NCBI RefSeq assembly: GCF_004328665.1
Contig: NZ_CP019770.1
Span: 1,550,001 to 1,614,000 of the forward strand
Length of the DNA: 64,000 bases
Direction: 5' to 3'
From: Pseudoalteromonas sp. DL-6
GTDB lineage: Bacteria; Pseudomonadota; Gammaproteobacteria; Enterobacterales; Alteromonadaceae
Both the position numbers and the translations under genes were made by a program. The notes under the pieces are model-generated. The model ran no database searches and was not told where the DNA came from. It was given only the letters and a program-made list of their open reading frames with translations. Positions 17,903 through 27,962 of the stretch are shown here, in pieces (within the stretch, counting starts at the first letter, position 1; each line of letters opens with the position of its first letter).

Positions 17903-17981
17903 AAAAACAACCCAAGCTAAGTCACCACCGAACTTGAGCTGTTTTTTACACTGACAACATCTTCACACACAATAAAGATTC
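17903..17981 (-). ncRNA. Putative small RNA gene, unit A of the tandem array
   Basis: This is the 79-nt copy nearest the LysR gene. Relative to unit B it has four changes. Two fall in the terminator stem and keep base pairing only if read from the minus strand, where A-U pairs become G-U wobbles; on the plus strand they become C-A mismatches. This selective pattern supports a minus-strand transcript. A weak -10 (TAGTAA) precedes the element; I see no good -35. Confidence 0.55.
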
Positions 17982-18251
17982 TTTTTTACTAGCTTGTTGT
18001 TACAAACTAATTAAATTTGGTTTCAGTAACGCGTTTTATTATTTTTGGTCGTTGCTGATTTGTTGAGTTAACTTTAGAGCTTTTACTCAATTTCGACAAG
18101 CGATAAAAACAAAACTAATAAGTGAAAAAAACTAATCTATAAATTCAGTCAACAAGGGGCTGCTCAAGTAGTTGATAATGCTGGTTATATTTTATTTTTT
18201 GAGGTTTACGTGATACACGAAAAAAATATTTTAAAAAGGTCGTAAATAATA

Positions 18252-18273
18252 AAACGCCCATAAAAGGGCGTTT
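18252..18273 (-). terminator. Intrinsic terminator of the LysR-family gene
   Basis: AAACGCCC and GGGCGTTT pair around a 6-nt loop, with TTTTATTATTT continuing on the minus strand. It lies 10 nt after the LysR stop codon, so the small RNA units further downstream need their own promoters. Confidence 0.88.
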
Positions 18274-18282
18274 AATTAATAG

Positions 18283-19161
18283 TCACTTTGTTTGTCTGAA
18301 GGTGTTAATTACCCACTTGGCAAATAAGTCGAGCGGGTGGTTTGCCGTACTAGAGCCGTGTTGTACCAAGTAGTATTTATCTTTGGTGGTAAGGGGTTGT
18401 TCAAACAGTTTATAGAGCCATTGCTCATCCAGCCAGCTTTGGCTAATTGGCAGAGGAATAAGTGCAATCCCCATTCCTTGTTGCGCCGCTCTTGCTACAC
18501 CAAACATACTATCTATTTGAATAATTTGTGTTGGTGAAAAGTCATCAATCCCAACTTTTTCTGCCCACTGATGCCAAGCCCAAGGCCGTGCTTTATGCAC
18601 AATAAGCGGCACTTGATTAAGCGCTTGGCAATGATCGTTTTGCCATTGTTCAAGTAGTTTTTTATTACACGCTGGAATATATTCTAAATTAAATAACTCA
18701 GTAGCCAGTCCATCAAGCGGTTTACTTGAAGATAAAATTATAGATAAATCACTTTGGCGAGTTAGTTCTTTGCGCGTTTTGAGGGTATCCATGTGTAAAT
18801 TAATATTAGGGTGCTCGCTGGTCCATTCACTGAGCTTAGGCATTAACAATTCACTGGCAAAAAATTCGGGCAGAGTAATGGTTAAGTTTACATTTTGTTG
18901 TAACTGACTAAATTCATTAATGGTGCTCTCTAGCATATTTATAATTGGATAAATTGCTTCAAAAAAGTTTTTACCTGCAGGCGTTAAACTAATAGAGCGA
19001 GTTTGTCTTTGAAATAAATCAATGCCTAGCTGCTCTTCTAGCTGTTTAATTTGGTGGCTTACAGCCGAGGGCGTTAAGTAAAGCTCTTTAGCAGCATGTT
19101 TAAAACTTAAGCTTTTTGCGGCAAAACAAAAAGAGCGAAGGCCGCGAATAGGTGTTTGCAT
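18283..19161 (-). CDS. LysR-family transcriptional regulator (GcvA-like)
   Basis: This is a 292-residue LysR-type regulator. The winged helix-turn-helix occupies residues 1-65 (LSFKHAAKELYLTPSAVSHQIKQLEEQLGIDLFQR), followed by a linker helix and a two-lobed effector-binding domain (about 90-290). The N-terminus resembles the GcvA/AmpR-type subgroup. It is not divergent from any neighbour, so its target cannot be read from context. The liu/sco operon ends just upstream on the same strand, and the putative small RNA array lies just downstream beyond the terminator. Effector unknown. Confidence 0.9.
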   Translation of the reverse strand: MQTPIRGLRSFCFAAKSLSFKHAAKELYLTPSAVSHQIKQLEEQLGIDLFQRQTRSISLTPAGKNFFEAIYPIINMLESTINEFSQLQQNVNLTITLPEFFASELLMPKLSEWTSEHPNINLHMDTLKTRKELTRQSDLSIILSSSKPLDGLATELFNLEYIPACNKKLLEQWQNDHCQALNQVPLIVHKARPWAWHQWAEKVGIDDFSPTQIIQIDSMFGVARAAQQGMGIALIPLPISQSWLDEQWLYKLFEQPLTTKDKYYLVQHGSSTANHPLDLFAKWVINTFRQTK

Positions 19162-19320
19162 GGTATCCAGTATAAAGTTATTTCAATCGCCTAGTAATAG
19201 GCAATAATTAAACCAAAAATAAAAACTAACTATATCAGCAATTTATTTATTTTATTAGGTCGAATTCACCTAAGTGGTGCGTTAAATTGTCACTATAGTG
19301 CAAAAACTAAAATATAGACA

Positions 19321-19347
19321 AAAAAAATCCCTCTTACGAGGGATTTT
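19321..19347 (-). terminator. Terminator of the liuR-liuABCDE-scoAB operon
   Basis: AAAATCCCTC and GAGGGATTTT form a 10-bp stem with a 4-nt loop, followed on the minus strand by a run of seven T residues. It marks the end of the long leucine operon. Confidence 0.92.
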
Positions 19348-19408
19348 GGGTAACTCAGCGCCATTGGCACTGGGAATGAGGTCGGTACAGAGTGAAATTA
19401 TGAGTGGT

Positions 19409-20065
19409 TTAAAACACCATCTCAGGAATATCACCATTAACAAGCAATTTACCTGCCGTTTTGCTAATAATTTCATCAACTGATACGCCTGGTGCGCGTT
19501 CTAGTAAATGAAATGCGCCGTCTTTTACTTCTAGAACGGCTAAATCAGTAACTATTTTTTTAACACAGTTAACGCCCGTTAGCGGTAACGTACAGCTTTC
19601 TAATAACTTAGAGTCGCCGTGTTTACTGGCATGGGTCATGGTAACAATAATGTTTTTTGCACCTGCGACTAAATCCATCGCTCCGCCCATGCCTTTAATT
19701 AATTTTTTAGGGATCATCCATGAGGCTATAGAACCGTTTTGGTCTACCTCAAACGCGCCCAGAACGGTTAAGTCTACATGACCACCCCGTATCATGGCAA
19801 AACTATCTGCACTATTAAATATAGCTGCACCGGTAGCTGCCGTCACGGTTTCTTTACCCGCGTTGATCATATCCGCATCAACAGTGGCTTTAGTAGGGTA
19901 TTCGCCCATGCCTAAAAGACCATTTTCGGACTGTAGCATAACTTCTATGCCATCGGGTACATAGTTTGCGACGAGTGTCGGAATACCAATGCCCAAATTA
20001 ACATAAAACCCATCTTGTAACTCTTGAGCTACGCGCATTGCGACTTGTTCACGTGATAATGCCAT
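19409..20065 (-). CDS. scoB: 3-oxoacid CoA-transferase subunit B
   Basis: This is the beta subunit of succinyl-CoA:acetoacetate CoA-transferase. It activates acetoacetate released by HMG-CoA lyase to acetoacetyl-CoA in leucine breakdown. The 218-residue protein has the SENGLLGMGEYP motif, whose glutamate is the catalytic residue in this family, and the GGGAMDL-type segment GMGGAMDLVAGA. It is the last gene of the liu operon, 15 nt after scoA. An AtoA (acetyl-CoA-dependent) role is the alternative; context favours general acetoacetate use. Confidence 0.92.
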   Translation of the reverse strand: MALSREQVAMRVAQELQDGFYVNLGIGIPTLVANYVPDGIEVMLQSENGLLGMGEYPTKATVDADMINAGKETVTAATGAAIFNSADSFAMIRGGHVDLTVLGAFEVDQNGSIASWMIPKKLIKGMGGAMDLVAGAKNIIVTMTHASKHGDSKLLESCTLPLTGVNCVKKIVTDLAVLEVKDGAFHLLERAPGVSVDEIISKTAGKLLVNGDIPEMVF

Positions 20066-20080
20066 TGTTAGTGCTCCTGC

Positions 20081-20779
20081 TTAATCTCGTGTGGTAACAC
20101 GTTCAATGCGTTTTTCAAAGTTACCTTTTATAACGCGGTTAACAAAAATTCCTGGCGTATGTATTTGGCTTGGCTCAAGTTCGCCTGGTTCAACAATTTC
20201 CTCTACTTCTGCAACGGTAATTTTACCCGCAGTAGCCGCCATTGGATTGAAGTTCATGGCTGTATGACGAAATACTAAGTTGCCGTAGCGATCCGCTTTC
20301 CATGCTTTTACAATAGCGAATTCACCGGTAATTGACTCTTCTAAAATATAAGGGCGACCATTAAACTCTTTTACTTCTTTACCCTCAGCAACCGGTGTGC
20401 CGTAACCTGTGGCTGTGTAAAAAGCAGGTATTCCTGCACCACCAGCACGCATTTTTTCAGCAAGAGTACCTTGTGGCGTAAGTTCTACATCAATCTCGCC
20501 ACTTAGTAGTTGCTGTTCAAACAAGGCATTTTCGCCAACGTATGAGGCGACCACTTTTTTAATTTGCTTGTCGTGCAGTAACAGCCCTAAACCAAAGTCA
20601 TCAACACCACAGTTATTGGAAACAACGGTTAATTCTTTAGTTTGCATTTTTTTAATTTGGGCAATTAGACCCTCAGGGATACCACATAAGCCAAAACCAC
20701 CGGCTATTATTGTATCGCCGTCTTTTAAACCTTCCATTGCAGCTTCATAACTAGAAACTACTTTATCAAAACCGGCCAT
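20081..20779 (-). CDS. scoA: 3-oxoacid CoA-transferase subunit A
   Basis: This is the alpha subunit (232 residues) of the CoA-transferase. It shows the glycine-rich start [19 protein letters not shown] and [11 protein letters not shown]. It partners ScoB to convert acetoacetate to acetoacetyl-CoA, which the thiolase encoded on the opposite arm then splits. It lies between liuE and scoB in the same operon with short gaps. Confidence 0.92.
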   Translation of the reverse strand: MAGFDKVVSSYEAAMEGLKDGDTIIAGGFGLCGIPEGLIAQIKKMQTKELTVVSNNCGVDDFGLGLLLHDKQIKKVVASYVGENALFEQQLLSGEIDVELTPQGTLAEKMRAGGAGIPAFYTATGYGTPVAEGKEVKEFNGRPYILEESITGEFAIVKAWKADRYGNLVFRHTAMNFNPMAATAGKITVAEVEEIVEPGELEPSQIHTPGIFVNRVIKGNFEKRIERVTTRD

Positions 20780-20807
20780 GAGTCACTCCTCATTCTGTGC
20801 TATTTAA

Positions 20808-21707
20808 TTATTGTGCGTGTAATGCTGCAGAAACCTTGCTAGCAGGTTGTTTGTTCAGTGCACTCGTAATTTGCCAACCTGCCTCAGCAAGCCTTTGTAA
20901 ATCAATTCCATGCTCAATGCCAAGTCCTTGCAGTAAGTATACAACATCTTCGGTGGCAACATTTCCTGACGCGCCTTTGGCATATGGGCAGCCACCAAGG
21001 CCGGCAACAGCACTGTCAACCGTTGCTATACCAAGGTTTAGAGCAGCGTAAATATTTGTGAGCGCTTGCCCGTATGTGTCATGAAAATGTACAGCAAGTT
21101 TAGATTTATCAATATGTTTAAGTAGCAATGTAAGTAGCTCTATTACTTTAGCGGGTGTGCCAACACCTATGGTGTCACCTAGGCTAATTTCATAACATCC
21201 CATTTTTAAGAGTTTAGCAGCAACAGCCAGTACAGTATGAGGGTCAACATCTCCCTCATACGGGCAACCTAATACACAACTTACATAACCGCGCACGCGA
21301 ATGTTATGCGCCTTTGCAAAAGCCATAACTTCACTAAAACGCGCCAAACTTTGCTCAATAGAGCAGTTAATATTTTTTTGGCAAAATGCTTCGCTCGCTG
21401 CGGTAAATATTGCAAATTCTTTAATACCTACAGCATGGGCTGCCTCTGCCCCTTTTAAATTAGGGGTAAGGGCACTGAGATTAACCTCAGGTAAATTAAG
21501 TGCGCTTATTACTTCACTAGAGTCTGCCATTTGTGGCACCCATTTAGGTGAGACAAACGCACCAGCTTCTATGTCTTTTATGCCTGCAGCGGCGAGTGCG
21601 TTAATAAGCGTTATTTTATCAGCAGTTTCTACAGCGGCTTCATTTTGAAGTCCATCTCTGGCGCCCACTTCAACAATGCGCACTGCTTTAGGTAATAATG
21701 AACTCAT
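20808..21707 (-). CDS. liuE: Hydroxymethylglutaryl-CoA lyase
   Basis: LiuE cleaves 3-hydroxy-3-methylglutaryl-CoA to acetyl-CoA and acetoacetate, the last dedicated step of leucine catabolism. The TIM-barrel protein shows VEVGARDGLQNE near the N-terminus, HFHDTYGQA (metal-binding histidines) and the signature GLGGCPYAKGASGNVATEDV with the active-site cysteine. An ATG at 21740 would overlap liuD by 32 nt; the ATG at 21707, 1 nt after the liuD stop, gives 299 residues, the usual family length, and is preferred. Confidence 0.94.
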   Translation of the reverse strand: MSSLLPKAVRIVEVGARDGLQNEAAVETADKITLINALAAAGIKDIEAGAFVSPKWVPQMADSSEVISALNLPEVNLSALTPNLKGAEAAHAVGIKEFAIFTAASEAFCQKNINCSIEQSLARFSEVMAFAKAHNIRVRGYVSCVLGCPYEGDVDPHTVLAVAAKLLKMGCYEISLGDTIGVGTPAKVIELLTLLLKHIDKSKLAVHFHDTYGQALTNIYAALNLGIATVDSAVAGLGGCPYAKGASGNVATEDVVYLLQGLGIEHGIDLQRLAEAGWQITSALNKQPASKVSAALHAQ

Positions 21708-21708
21708 A

Positions 21709-23691
21709 TTAAGCGGGTTCCTCTGCAGTTGTGTCTTCAACTATGGCCAGTAAAGCGCCATGGCTTACCAGTTCACCCTCAGCAAAACAGTAACTTTTTA
21801 ATACGCCATCATGTGGGGCATTAAGCGTGTATTCCATTTTCATTGCTTCAATTATAACCACTGCATCGCCTTTAGTAATGGTGCTTCCCACCTCTAACAA
21901 GTGTTTAACTACAGTACCATTAAGTGGCGCAGCAAGGGGTAAAGCCTCATTTTCATGTGAGCTGATGAAATGTTTATCAACACATTCAAACTTAGTTTGC
22001 AGTGCTTGGTTCATTACAGTAATGGCATTATCAACGTGGCTAACATGCGCAGTGTGTTTAGCGCCATTAATCGATACGTTGCAGTAGCCATTAGTTAACT
22101 CACCTTGCACTTCAAAGGTGTTGTCATTAATGGTCATGCTATAGCCCTTCGCGGTTTTTATTGCGTTTAAGGGGGTATCGCTAAATGGAATGTTAACTTG
22201 TTGCGGCGCATTTAAACTAAACCCATGTAATTGTTGCCATGGATTTGCACTATTTGTATTACTACCAAGTGATGCTAAATACGAAAAGCCAGCAATTAAG
22301 CGGCTAGTTTGTAATAAAGACGGGTCAATAGTAACTAACGCTTCACCTTGCTCTGCAATAAAGTGGGTGCTTGGAGCACCTTGTTTAAAGCGTGGATGAA
22401 TCGCTAAATTATACAAAAAGCTGATATTAGTGCTAAATCCGGCTAAATGAAATTGTGTTAATGCTTGTTGTAAACGGGAAAGTGCTTGGTCGCGGTTATC
22501 ATCATGAACAATAAGTTTGGCAATCATTGGATCGTAATACGGGCTTATTTCATCACCTTGGGCAATACCAGTATCAATACGTACATATTCACTGTTAGCG
22601 GGCGTATATAGTGCCTCAATAGTGCCAGAGCACGGAATAAAGTCATTACTTGGATCTTCAGCATAAATACGTGCTTCAAAGCTGTGGCCTTGTAGCTGAA
22701 TATCTGCTTGCGCTAAAGGTAACGCTAAACCACTGGCTACATTAATTTGCCAATTAACTAAATCAACGCCTGTGACCATTTCACTCACTGGGTGCTCTAC
22801 TTGCAAGCGAGTATTCATTTCCATGAAAAAGAACTCATCACCACAGAGTAAAAATTCCACAGTGCCAGCGCCTCGGTAGTCAATTGCTAGGGCACATCGT
22901 ACCGCGGCTTCGCCCATTTCTTTTCGCAATGAGTCTGATAAACCGGGGGCAGGCGCTTCTTCAATCACTTTTTGATGCCGACGCTGCAATGAACAATCAC
23001 GATCACCTAAATACACACAGTTGCCATAGTTATCAGCAAATACTTGTACTTCAACATGGCGTGGTTGGTCAACATAACGCTCAAGCAAAACCAGATCATT
23101 ACCAAAACCGGCAATAGCTTCACGTTTAGCGCCTTCTAATGCGCTTATAAACTCACTGGCTTTTGAAACAATACGCATGCCTTTACCACCGCCACCAAAG
23201 GCCGCTTTGATAAGCACAGGGTAGCCAATTTTTCCAGCCTCAGCTTGTAAAAAGCTAGGGTCTTGTTTATCGCCATAATAACCTGGCACCAAAGGAACAT
23301 TAGCGGCTGCCATAATTTCTTTTGCACGGGTTTTAGAGCCCATAGCTTCTATGCTGCTTGCTGGTGGCCCAATAAAGGCAATGTTATTGGCTTCACAAAC
23401 ATTAGCAAATTCGCTGTTTTCAGATAAAAATCCATAACCAGGGTGAATACAATCGGCGCCACTCATTTTGGCAACGTTTAGTATTTTATCAGCAACTAGG
23501 TATGAGTCTTTACTCGGCGCTGCACCAATATGGTAGGCTTCATCAGCCATTTTTACATGTTGAGCGTTTTTATCTGCATCTGAATAAACCGCAACCGTGG
23601 TCAAGCCCATTTGCTTTGCTGTTCGCATAATACGACAAGCAATCTCTCCGCGATTAGCAATCAGAATTTTTTGTAAGTGTACTGTGTTCAT
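21709..23691 (-). CDS. liuD: Methylcrotonyl-CoA carboxylase biotin-carrying subunit
   Basis: This is the alpha subunit: biotin carboxylase plus biotin carrier. The N-terminal biotin carboxylase (about 1-445) starts KILIANRGEIACRI and has the ATP-grasp glycine loop KAAFGGGGKGMRI and EMNTRLQVEHPV. The C-terminal biotinyl domain has EAMKMEY, with the biotinylated lysine near residue 618 of the 660-residue form. An ATG at 23712 exists, but AGGA lies 7 nt before the ATG at 23691, which also begins just after the liuC stop. With LiuB it carboxylates 3-methylcrotonyl-CoA. Confidence 0.95.
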   Translation of the reverse strand: MNTVHLQKILIANRGEIACRIMRTAKQMGLTTVAVYSDADKNAQHVKMADEAYHIGAAPSKDSYLVADKILNVAKMSGADCIHPGYGFLSENSEFANVCEANNIAFIGPPASSIEAMGSKTRAKEIMAAANVPLVPGYYGDKQDPSFLQAEAGKIGYPVLIKAAFGGGGKGMRIVSKASEFISALEGAKREAIAGFGNDLVLLERYVDQPRHVEVQVFADNYGNCVYLGDRDCSLQRRHQKVIEEAPAPGLSDSLRKEMGEAAVRCALAIDYRGAGTVEFLLCGDEFFFMEMNTRLQVEHPVSEMVTGVDLVNWQINVASGLALPLAQADIQLQGHSFEARIYAEDPSNDFIPCSGTIEALYTPANSEYVRIDTGIAQGDEISPYYDPMIAKLIVHDDNRDQALSRLQQALTQFHLAGFSTNISFLYNLAIHPRFKQGAPSTHFIAEQGEALVTIDPSLLQTSRLIAGFSYLASLGSNTNSANPWQQLHGFSLNAPQQVNIPFSDTPLNAIKTAKGYSMTINDNTFEVQGELTNGYCNVSINGAKHTAHVSHVDNAITVMNQALQTKFECVDKHFISSHENEALPLAAPLNGTVVKHLLEVGSTITKGDAVVIIEAMKMEYTLNAPHDGVLKSYCFAEGELVSHGALLAIVEDTTAEEPA

Positions 23692-23699
23692 AATGCGTC

Positions 23700-24470
23700 C
23701 TAGAGTTGCCATTGGGGAGAGCGTTTTTCAAAAAAGGCAGTTAGGCCTTCTTGACCTTCGTCTGATACACGAATTTTGGCTATACGTTCTGCAGTGAGCG
23801 CAATTATTTCGTTATCGATTTCTTTGTTTGCCACATCATTAATAAGCGCTTTAGCTGCTTTAACCGCTACCGGGCCATTATCTATCAGCGTTTGTAGTAG
23901 GTTATCCAGTGCACAGTCTAAATTCCCTGTAATTTGGTGAACTAGCCCCAGCTGTTTAGCCGTATGCGCATCAAATACCTCAGCCGTTAAAAAATAGCGA
24001 CGAGCAGCGCGCTCACCAATAGCTTTTATTACATAAGGGCTAATAACAGCAGGAATTAAACCTAATTTAACCTCACTTAAACAAAATTGAGCGTCGTCTT
24101 TACTGAGCGCGATATCACAGCAAGCAATTAAGCCCAATGCGCCACCAAATGCTGCGCCTTGTACCGCACAAATTGTAGGGTGTGGGCTTTGTGCTAAAAC
24201 TTGCATTAACTTAGCCAGCTGCATTGAATCGGCCAAATTATCGTTATAGTTGTTATCTGCCATCGATTTCATCCAGGCTAAATCGGCACCGGCTGAAAAG
24301 TGTTTACCCTCAGTTTTTAATACAAGGGCACGAATATCGAGCGTATTAGCATGTTCAATACATTGAATAAGCTCATGGATAACGTCGCTATTAAAGGCAT
24401 TGCGTTTTTCTGGGCGACTTAAAACAAGTACAGCCACATTAGATTTTGTTATTTGTAGTGTTACTGACAT
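23700..24470 (-). CDS. liuC: Methylglutaconyl-CoA hydratase (enoyl-CoA hydratase family)
   Basis: LiuC hydrates 3-methylglutaconyl-CoA to HMG-CoA. The 256-residue crotonase has the oxyanion-hole segments AFSAGADLAWM-type (HFSAGADLAWMKSM) and AVQGAAFGGALGLIACCDI, and a C-terminal FFEKRSPQW. Substrate is assigned from its position between liuB and liuD, with gaps of about 8-12 nt, not from residues specific to methylglutaconyl-CoA. Confidence 0.9.
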   Translation of the reverse strand: MSVTLQITKSNVAVLVLSRPEKRNAFNSDVIHELIQCIEHANTLDIRALVLKTEGKHFSAGADLAWMKSMADNNYNDNLADSMQLAKLMQVLAQSPHPTICAVQGAAFGGALGLIACCDIALSKDDAQFCLSEVKLGLIPAVISPYVIKAIGERAARRYFLTAEVFDAHTAKQLGLVHQITGNLDCALDNLLQTLIDNGPVAVKAAKALINDVANKEIDNEIIALTAERIAKIRVSDEGQEGLTAFFEKRSPQWQL

Positions 24471-24482
24471 TTTAAGCTCCCA

Positions 24483-26090
24483 TTACATTCTAAATACGCC
24501 AAATTTTGATTCACGCTCAGGAGCATTTTTAGCTGCGCTAAGTGCAAGCCCTAGAACATTGCGTGTATCAGCAGGGTCAATAATGCCATCATCCCACAAA
24601 CGGGCACTGGCATAATAAGGATGACCTTGCTGTTCGTATTGATCGATGATTGGCTTTTTAAAATCGCTAATTTGTTGCTCGCTCATGCTTTCGCCTTTGC
24701 GGGCTAAACCATCTTGTTTTACTTGCGCCATTACACCAGCGGCTTGTTCACCACCCATAACTGAAATACGGGCATTCGGCCACATCCACATCATGGTCGG
24801 TTCAAATGCTCGGCCACACATACCATAGTTACCTGCACCGTATGAGCCACCGATTAAAATAGTAAATTTGGGTACATCGGCACACGATACCGCCATCACC
24901 ATTTTAGCGCCGTGTTTAGCAATGCCTTCAGACTCGTATTTTTTACCGACCATAAAGCCAGTGATGTTTTGTAAAAATACCAGTGGAATATTGCGCTGAG
25001 CACATAGTTGAATAAAGTGCGCGCCTTTTTGCGCTGACTGACTAAATAAAATACCGTTGTTGGCCACTATGCCTACGGGATGACCATAAATACTGGCAAA
25101 ACCTGTTACCAGTGTTTCACCAAAGTAGCGTTTAAATTCATCAAACGATGAATCATCAACAGTACGCGCAATGACTTCACGGACATCAAATGGCTTTTTA
25201 AGATCAGTACCGACAATGCCGTAAAGTTCGTTAATATCATAACGAGGGGCTTTTACTTCTTCTATTAATGGTGAGGTAGGGCGCGAATAGTTAATTCGTT
25301 CAATACATTGGCGAGCAATCGACAAGGCATGAGCATCATTTTCTGCGTAATGATCGGCCACACCTGATGTTTTACAGTGTACATCGGCGCCACCAAGCTC
25401 TTCTGCAGTAACTACTTCACCGGTGGCAGCTTTTACCAGCGGCGGACCAGCTAAAAAGATAGTGCCTTGCTCTTTTACAATAATACTTTCATCGGCCATA
25501 GCAGGAACATACGCACCACCTGCAGTACATAACCCCATAACCACAGCAATTTGTGGAATGCCTTTACCCGACATACGCGCTTGATTATAAAAAATACGAC
25601 CAAAATGCAGTTTGTCAGGGAATACGTCGTCTTGCTCAGGTAAGTTTGCGCCACCTGAGTCAACTAAATAAATACACGGTAAATGACAACGTTCGGCGAT
25701 GTCTTGAGCGCGTAAATGCTTTTTAACAGTCAGCGGGAAATAGGTGCCGCCTTTTACTGTCGCATCATTAGCAATCACCATACATTCGACGCCTTTAACG
25801 CGACCAATACCTGCAACCACACCGGCACAAGGAATATCTTGTTCATAAACGCCAAAGGCAGCAAATTGCGATATTTCTAAAAATGGCGAGCCTTCATCTA
25901 GCAAAGTGGTAATACGGTCACGGACAAACAATTTACCGCGGCCTTCATGGCGCTCTTTTAGCGCAGCGCCACCGCCTAAACGTATTGTTGCTGCTTTACT
26001 ACGTAAATCATCCACTAGCGCCGACATGTTGTTGTGATTTTGCACAAAATTTGGATCATGCGGATTAACGCTCGATTTTAAAATCGTCAT
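24483..26090 (-). CDS. liuB: Methylcrotonyl-CoA carboxylase carboxyltransferase subunit
   Basis: This is the beta (carboxyltransferase) subunit, 535 residues, of the biotin enzyme that carboxylates 3-methylcrotonyl-CoA. It has two crotonase-fold halves; [17 protein letters not shown] and [17 protein letters not shown] in the first, and [15 protein letters not shown] and [16 protein letters not shown] in the second, are typical. It follows liuA with a 9-nt gap. Confidence 0.96.
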   Translation of the reverse strand: MTILKSSVNPHDPNFVQNHNNMSALVDDLRSKAATIRLGGGAALKERHEGRGKLFVRDRITTLLDEGSPFLEISQFAAFGVYEQDIPCAGVVAGIGRVKGVECMVIANDATVKGGTYFPLTVKKHLRAQDIAERCHLPCIYLVDSGGANLPEQDDVFPDKLHFGRIFYNQARMSGKGIPQIAVVMGLCTAGGAYVPAMADESIIVKEQGTIFLAGPPLVKAATGEVVTAEELGGADVHCKTSGVADHYAENDAHALSIARQCIERINYSRPTSPLIEEVKAPRYDINELYGIVGTDLKKPFDVREVIARTVDDSSFDEFKRYFGETLVTGFASIYGHPVGIVANNGILFSQSAQKGAHFIQLCAQRNIPLVFLQNITGFMVGKKYESEGIAKHGAKMVMAVSCADVPKFTILIGGSYGAGNYGMCGRAFEPTMMWMWPNARISVMGGEQAAGVMAQVKQDGLARKGESMSEQQISDFKKPIIDQYEQQGHPYYASARLWDDGIIDPADTRNVLGLALSAAKNAPERESKFGVFRM

Positions 26091-26099
26091 AACTAATCC

Positions 26100-27275
26100 T
26101 TAGCGGCTTTCAGTGAATAATTCGCGACCAATTAACATACGGCGTATTTCAGAGGTGCCCGCACCAATTTCATATAATTTCGCATCACGCAGTAAGCGAC
26201 CTGTTGCGTATTCGTTTATGTAACCATTGCCGCCTAAAATCTGAATTGCATCTAATGCCATTTTAGTTGCAAGCTCAGCAGCATATAAAATTGCGCCAGC
26301 AGCGTCTTTACGGGTGGTTTCGCCGCGATCACATGCTTTTGCTACTGTGTACACATATGAGCGAGCTGCGTTCATTTGTGTATACATATCAGCAATTTTG
26401 CCTTGTATTAACTGAAATTGACCAATAGGGCTGTCAAATTGCTTACGCTCATGGATGTAAGGCACCACTATATCCATACACGCTTGCATTATGCCAAGTG
26501 GGCCAGCCGCTAAAACAACACGCTCATAATCAAGGCCACTCATAAGTACCTTAACGCCTTCGTTTAAGTTACCTAAAATATTTTCTTCAGGTACTTCACA
26601 GTTTTCAAATACCAATTCACAGGTATTTGAGCCACGCATGCCGAGTTTGTCGAGCTTTTGTGCGGTTGAAAAACCAGGAAATGTTTTTTCTACAATAAAG
26701 GCCGTAATCCCTTTAGCGCCGGCGTTTAAATCTGTTTTTGCATAAATTACCAACGTATCAGCGTCAGGGCCATTAGTGATCCACATTTTATTACCGTTTA
26801 AAATGTATTTATCGCCTTTTTTCTCTGCTTTAAGTTTCATAGAAACAACATCAGAGCCCGCGTTAGGCTCACTCATCGCCAGTGCACCAATGTGCTCGCC
26901 GCTAATTAGTTTAGGTAAGTATTTTTCTTTTTGTGCTTGTGAACCATTACGGTTTATTTGATTAACACACAGGTTTGAATGCGCACCGTAGCTTAAACCA
27001 ATAGAGGCACTTGCACGGCTAATTTCTTCCATGGCAATAACGTGCTCTAAATAGCCTAAACCAGCACCACCAAACTCTTCATCCACGGTCATGCCAAGCA
27101 CGCCCATTTCACCCATTTGCGGCCAAAGTTCATTGGGGAACGCATTATCAAGGTCAGTTTTTTCAGCTAGTGGGGCAATTTCTTGACTGGCAAAGCTGTT
27201 TACGTGACTGCGGATCATATCTGCAGTTTCGCCAAGGCCAAAGTTCATTTCTTTATATAGTGAAATAGTGCTCAT
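26100..27275 (-). CDS. liuA: Isovaleryl-CoA dehydrogenase
   Basis: This FAD enzyme oxidises isovaleryl-CoA to 3-methylcrotonyl-CoA, the first committed step of leucine catabolism after the branched-chain dehydrogenase. The 391-residue acyl-CoA dehydrogenase has [16 protein letters not shown] and [11 protein letters not shown], and a C-terminal [19 protein letters not shown]. The glutamate in [15 protein letters not shown] matches the position of the catalytic base typical of isovaleryl-CoA dehydrogenases. It is the second gene of the operon after liuR. Confidence 0.95.
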   Translation of the reverse strand: MSTISLYKEMNFGLGETADMIRSHVNSFASQEIAPLAEKTDLDNAFPNELWPQMGEMGVLGMTVDEEFGGAGLGYLEHVIAMEEISRASASIGLSYGAHSNLCVNQINRNGSQAQKEKYLPKLISGEHIGALAMSEPNAGSDVVSMKLKAEKKGDKYILNGNKMWITNGPDADTLVIYAKTDLNAGAKGITAFIVEKTFPGFSTAQKLDKLGMRGSNTCELVFENCEVPEENILGNLNEGVKVLMSGLDYERVVLAAGPLGIMQACMDIVVPYIHERKQFDSPIGQFQLIQGKIADMYTQMNAARSYVYTVAKACDRGETTRKDAAGAILYAAELATKMALDAIQILGGNGYINEYATGRLLRDAKLYEIGAGTSEIRRMLIGRELFTESR

Positions 27276-27310
27276 GATTAATTCCTGTGTGTTGATGACG
27301 TTGTTATATT

Positions 27311-27745
27311 TTATTCATCTATTTTGCTAAGCGTGTCGCGACAGCGACGTTCAGCGGTGACCAGTTCCATAAGAACCACTTTAATGTCATCCATCTGTTG
27401 TGAAAGATCGGCTTTTTTCTCACTGATAAGGTCAAGCATAGTAACTAACTGTTTTGCACTTGATTTATCAGCATCATACAGTTCAAACAAACGACCTGTT
27501 TCAGCTAAGGTGAAACCTAAACGTTTACCGCGCAGTATTAGCTTAAGGCGTACCTTGTCGCGCTTTGAGTAAATACGTGTTTGACCATTGCGCTCTGGCG
27601 ATATTAACCCTTGGTCTTCGTAAAAACGGATAGAGCGGGTGGTAATATCAAATTCTTTAGCCAATTCACTAATGCTAAAAGTTTGTTCGTTTTTAGCCGG
27701 CTCGTTGGCTGAATTTGCAAAGTTTGTTTGATTATCTGATTTCAT
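27311..27745 (-). CDS. liuR: MerR-family regulator LiuR
   Basis: LiuR is the known MerR-type regulator of branched-chain amino acid and acetoacetate genes in many gammaproteobacteria. The 144-residue protein has a MerR winged helix at about residues 22-65 ([32 protein letters not shown]) and a dimerisation coiled coil. It leads the liu operon, so it is probably autoregulated. The 329-bp region upstream contains two TTTACG-type dyads, one near each divergent promoter. Confidence 0.93.
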   Translation of the reverse strand: MKSDNQTNFANSANEPAKNEQTFSISELAKEFDITTRSIRFYEDQGLISPERNGQTRIYSKRDKVRLKLILRGKRLGFTLAETGRLFELYDADKSSAKQLVTMLDLISEKKADLSQQMDDIKVVLMELVTAERRCRDTLSKIDE

Positions 27746-27774
27746 TGTAATGTTTACCTCATTCGAATAACTCC

Positions 27775-27803
27775 AATATAAGTGAAGTTTACGTAAAGGT
27801 AAA
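27775..27803 (-). promoter_or_regulatory. liuR promoter with LiuR-like operator
   Basis: On the minus strand -35 TTTACC (27803-27798) and -10 TATATT (27780-27775) have a 17-bp spacer. The dyad TTTACGTAAAGGTAAA (27788-27803, plus strand) covers the -35 element and part of the spacer, the usual position for a MerR-family operator. It is about 30 bp before the liuR start. Confidence 0.65.
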
Positions 27804-27962
27804 GTGCGATCTGGTCGTTATACTTTAGACGTATAAAATAAAAGCGGATATGCAGCAGAAGTTGAGTGTTTATAAACGTTATAAGCCAGTTAGACAGTAT
27901 GTAATAAATTTTTAGCAAGCTAACTTTACAGTTTTTACACTAATTAGAAAGTTGATTTTAGA

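Larger units (their letters stand above)
17705..17981. repeat. Three copies of a 30-bp element in tandem
   Basis: Identical 30-bp copies lie at 17705-17734, 17842-17871 and 17952-17981, all in the same orientation, with start-to-start spacing of 137 and 110 bp. Each contains CTTCACACACAATAAAG on the plus strand. On the minus strand each can fold as AUCUU-11 nt-AAGAU, exposing a UAUUGUGUGUG loop. Copies 2 and 3 extend into a nearly identical 79-bp unit. There is no reading frame across the repeats. Confidence 0.9.

Noticed and set aside
17705..17981. Three regularly spaced direct repeats, considered as a CRISPR array
   Set aside because: Only three copies, spacing of 110-137 bp, and the sequence between copies 2 and 3 is largely the same as that before copy 2, so there are no unique spacers; no cas genes are present.
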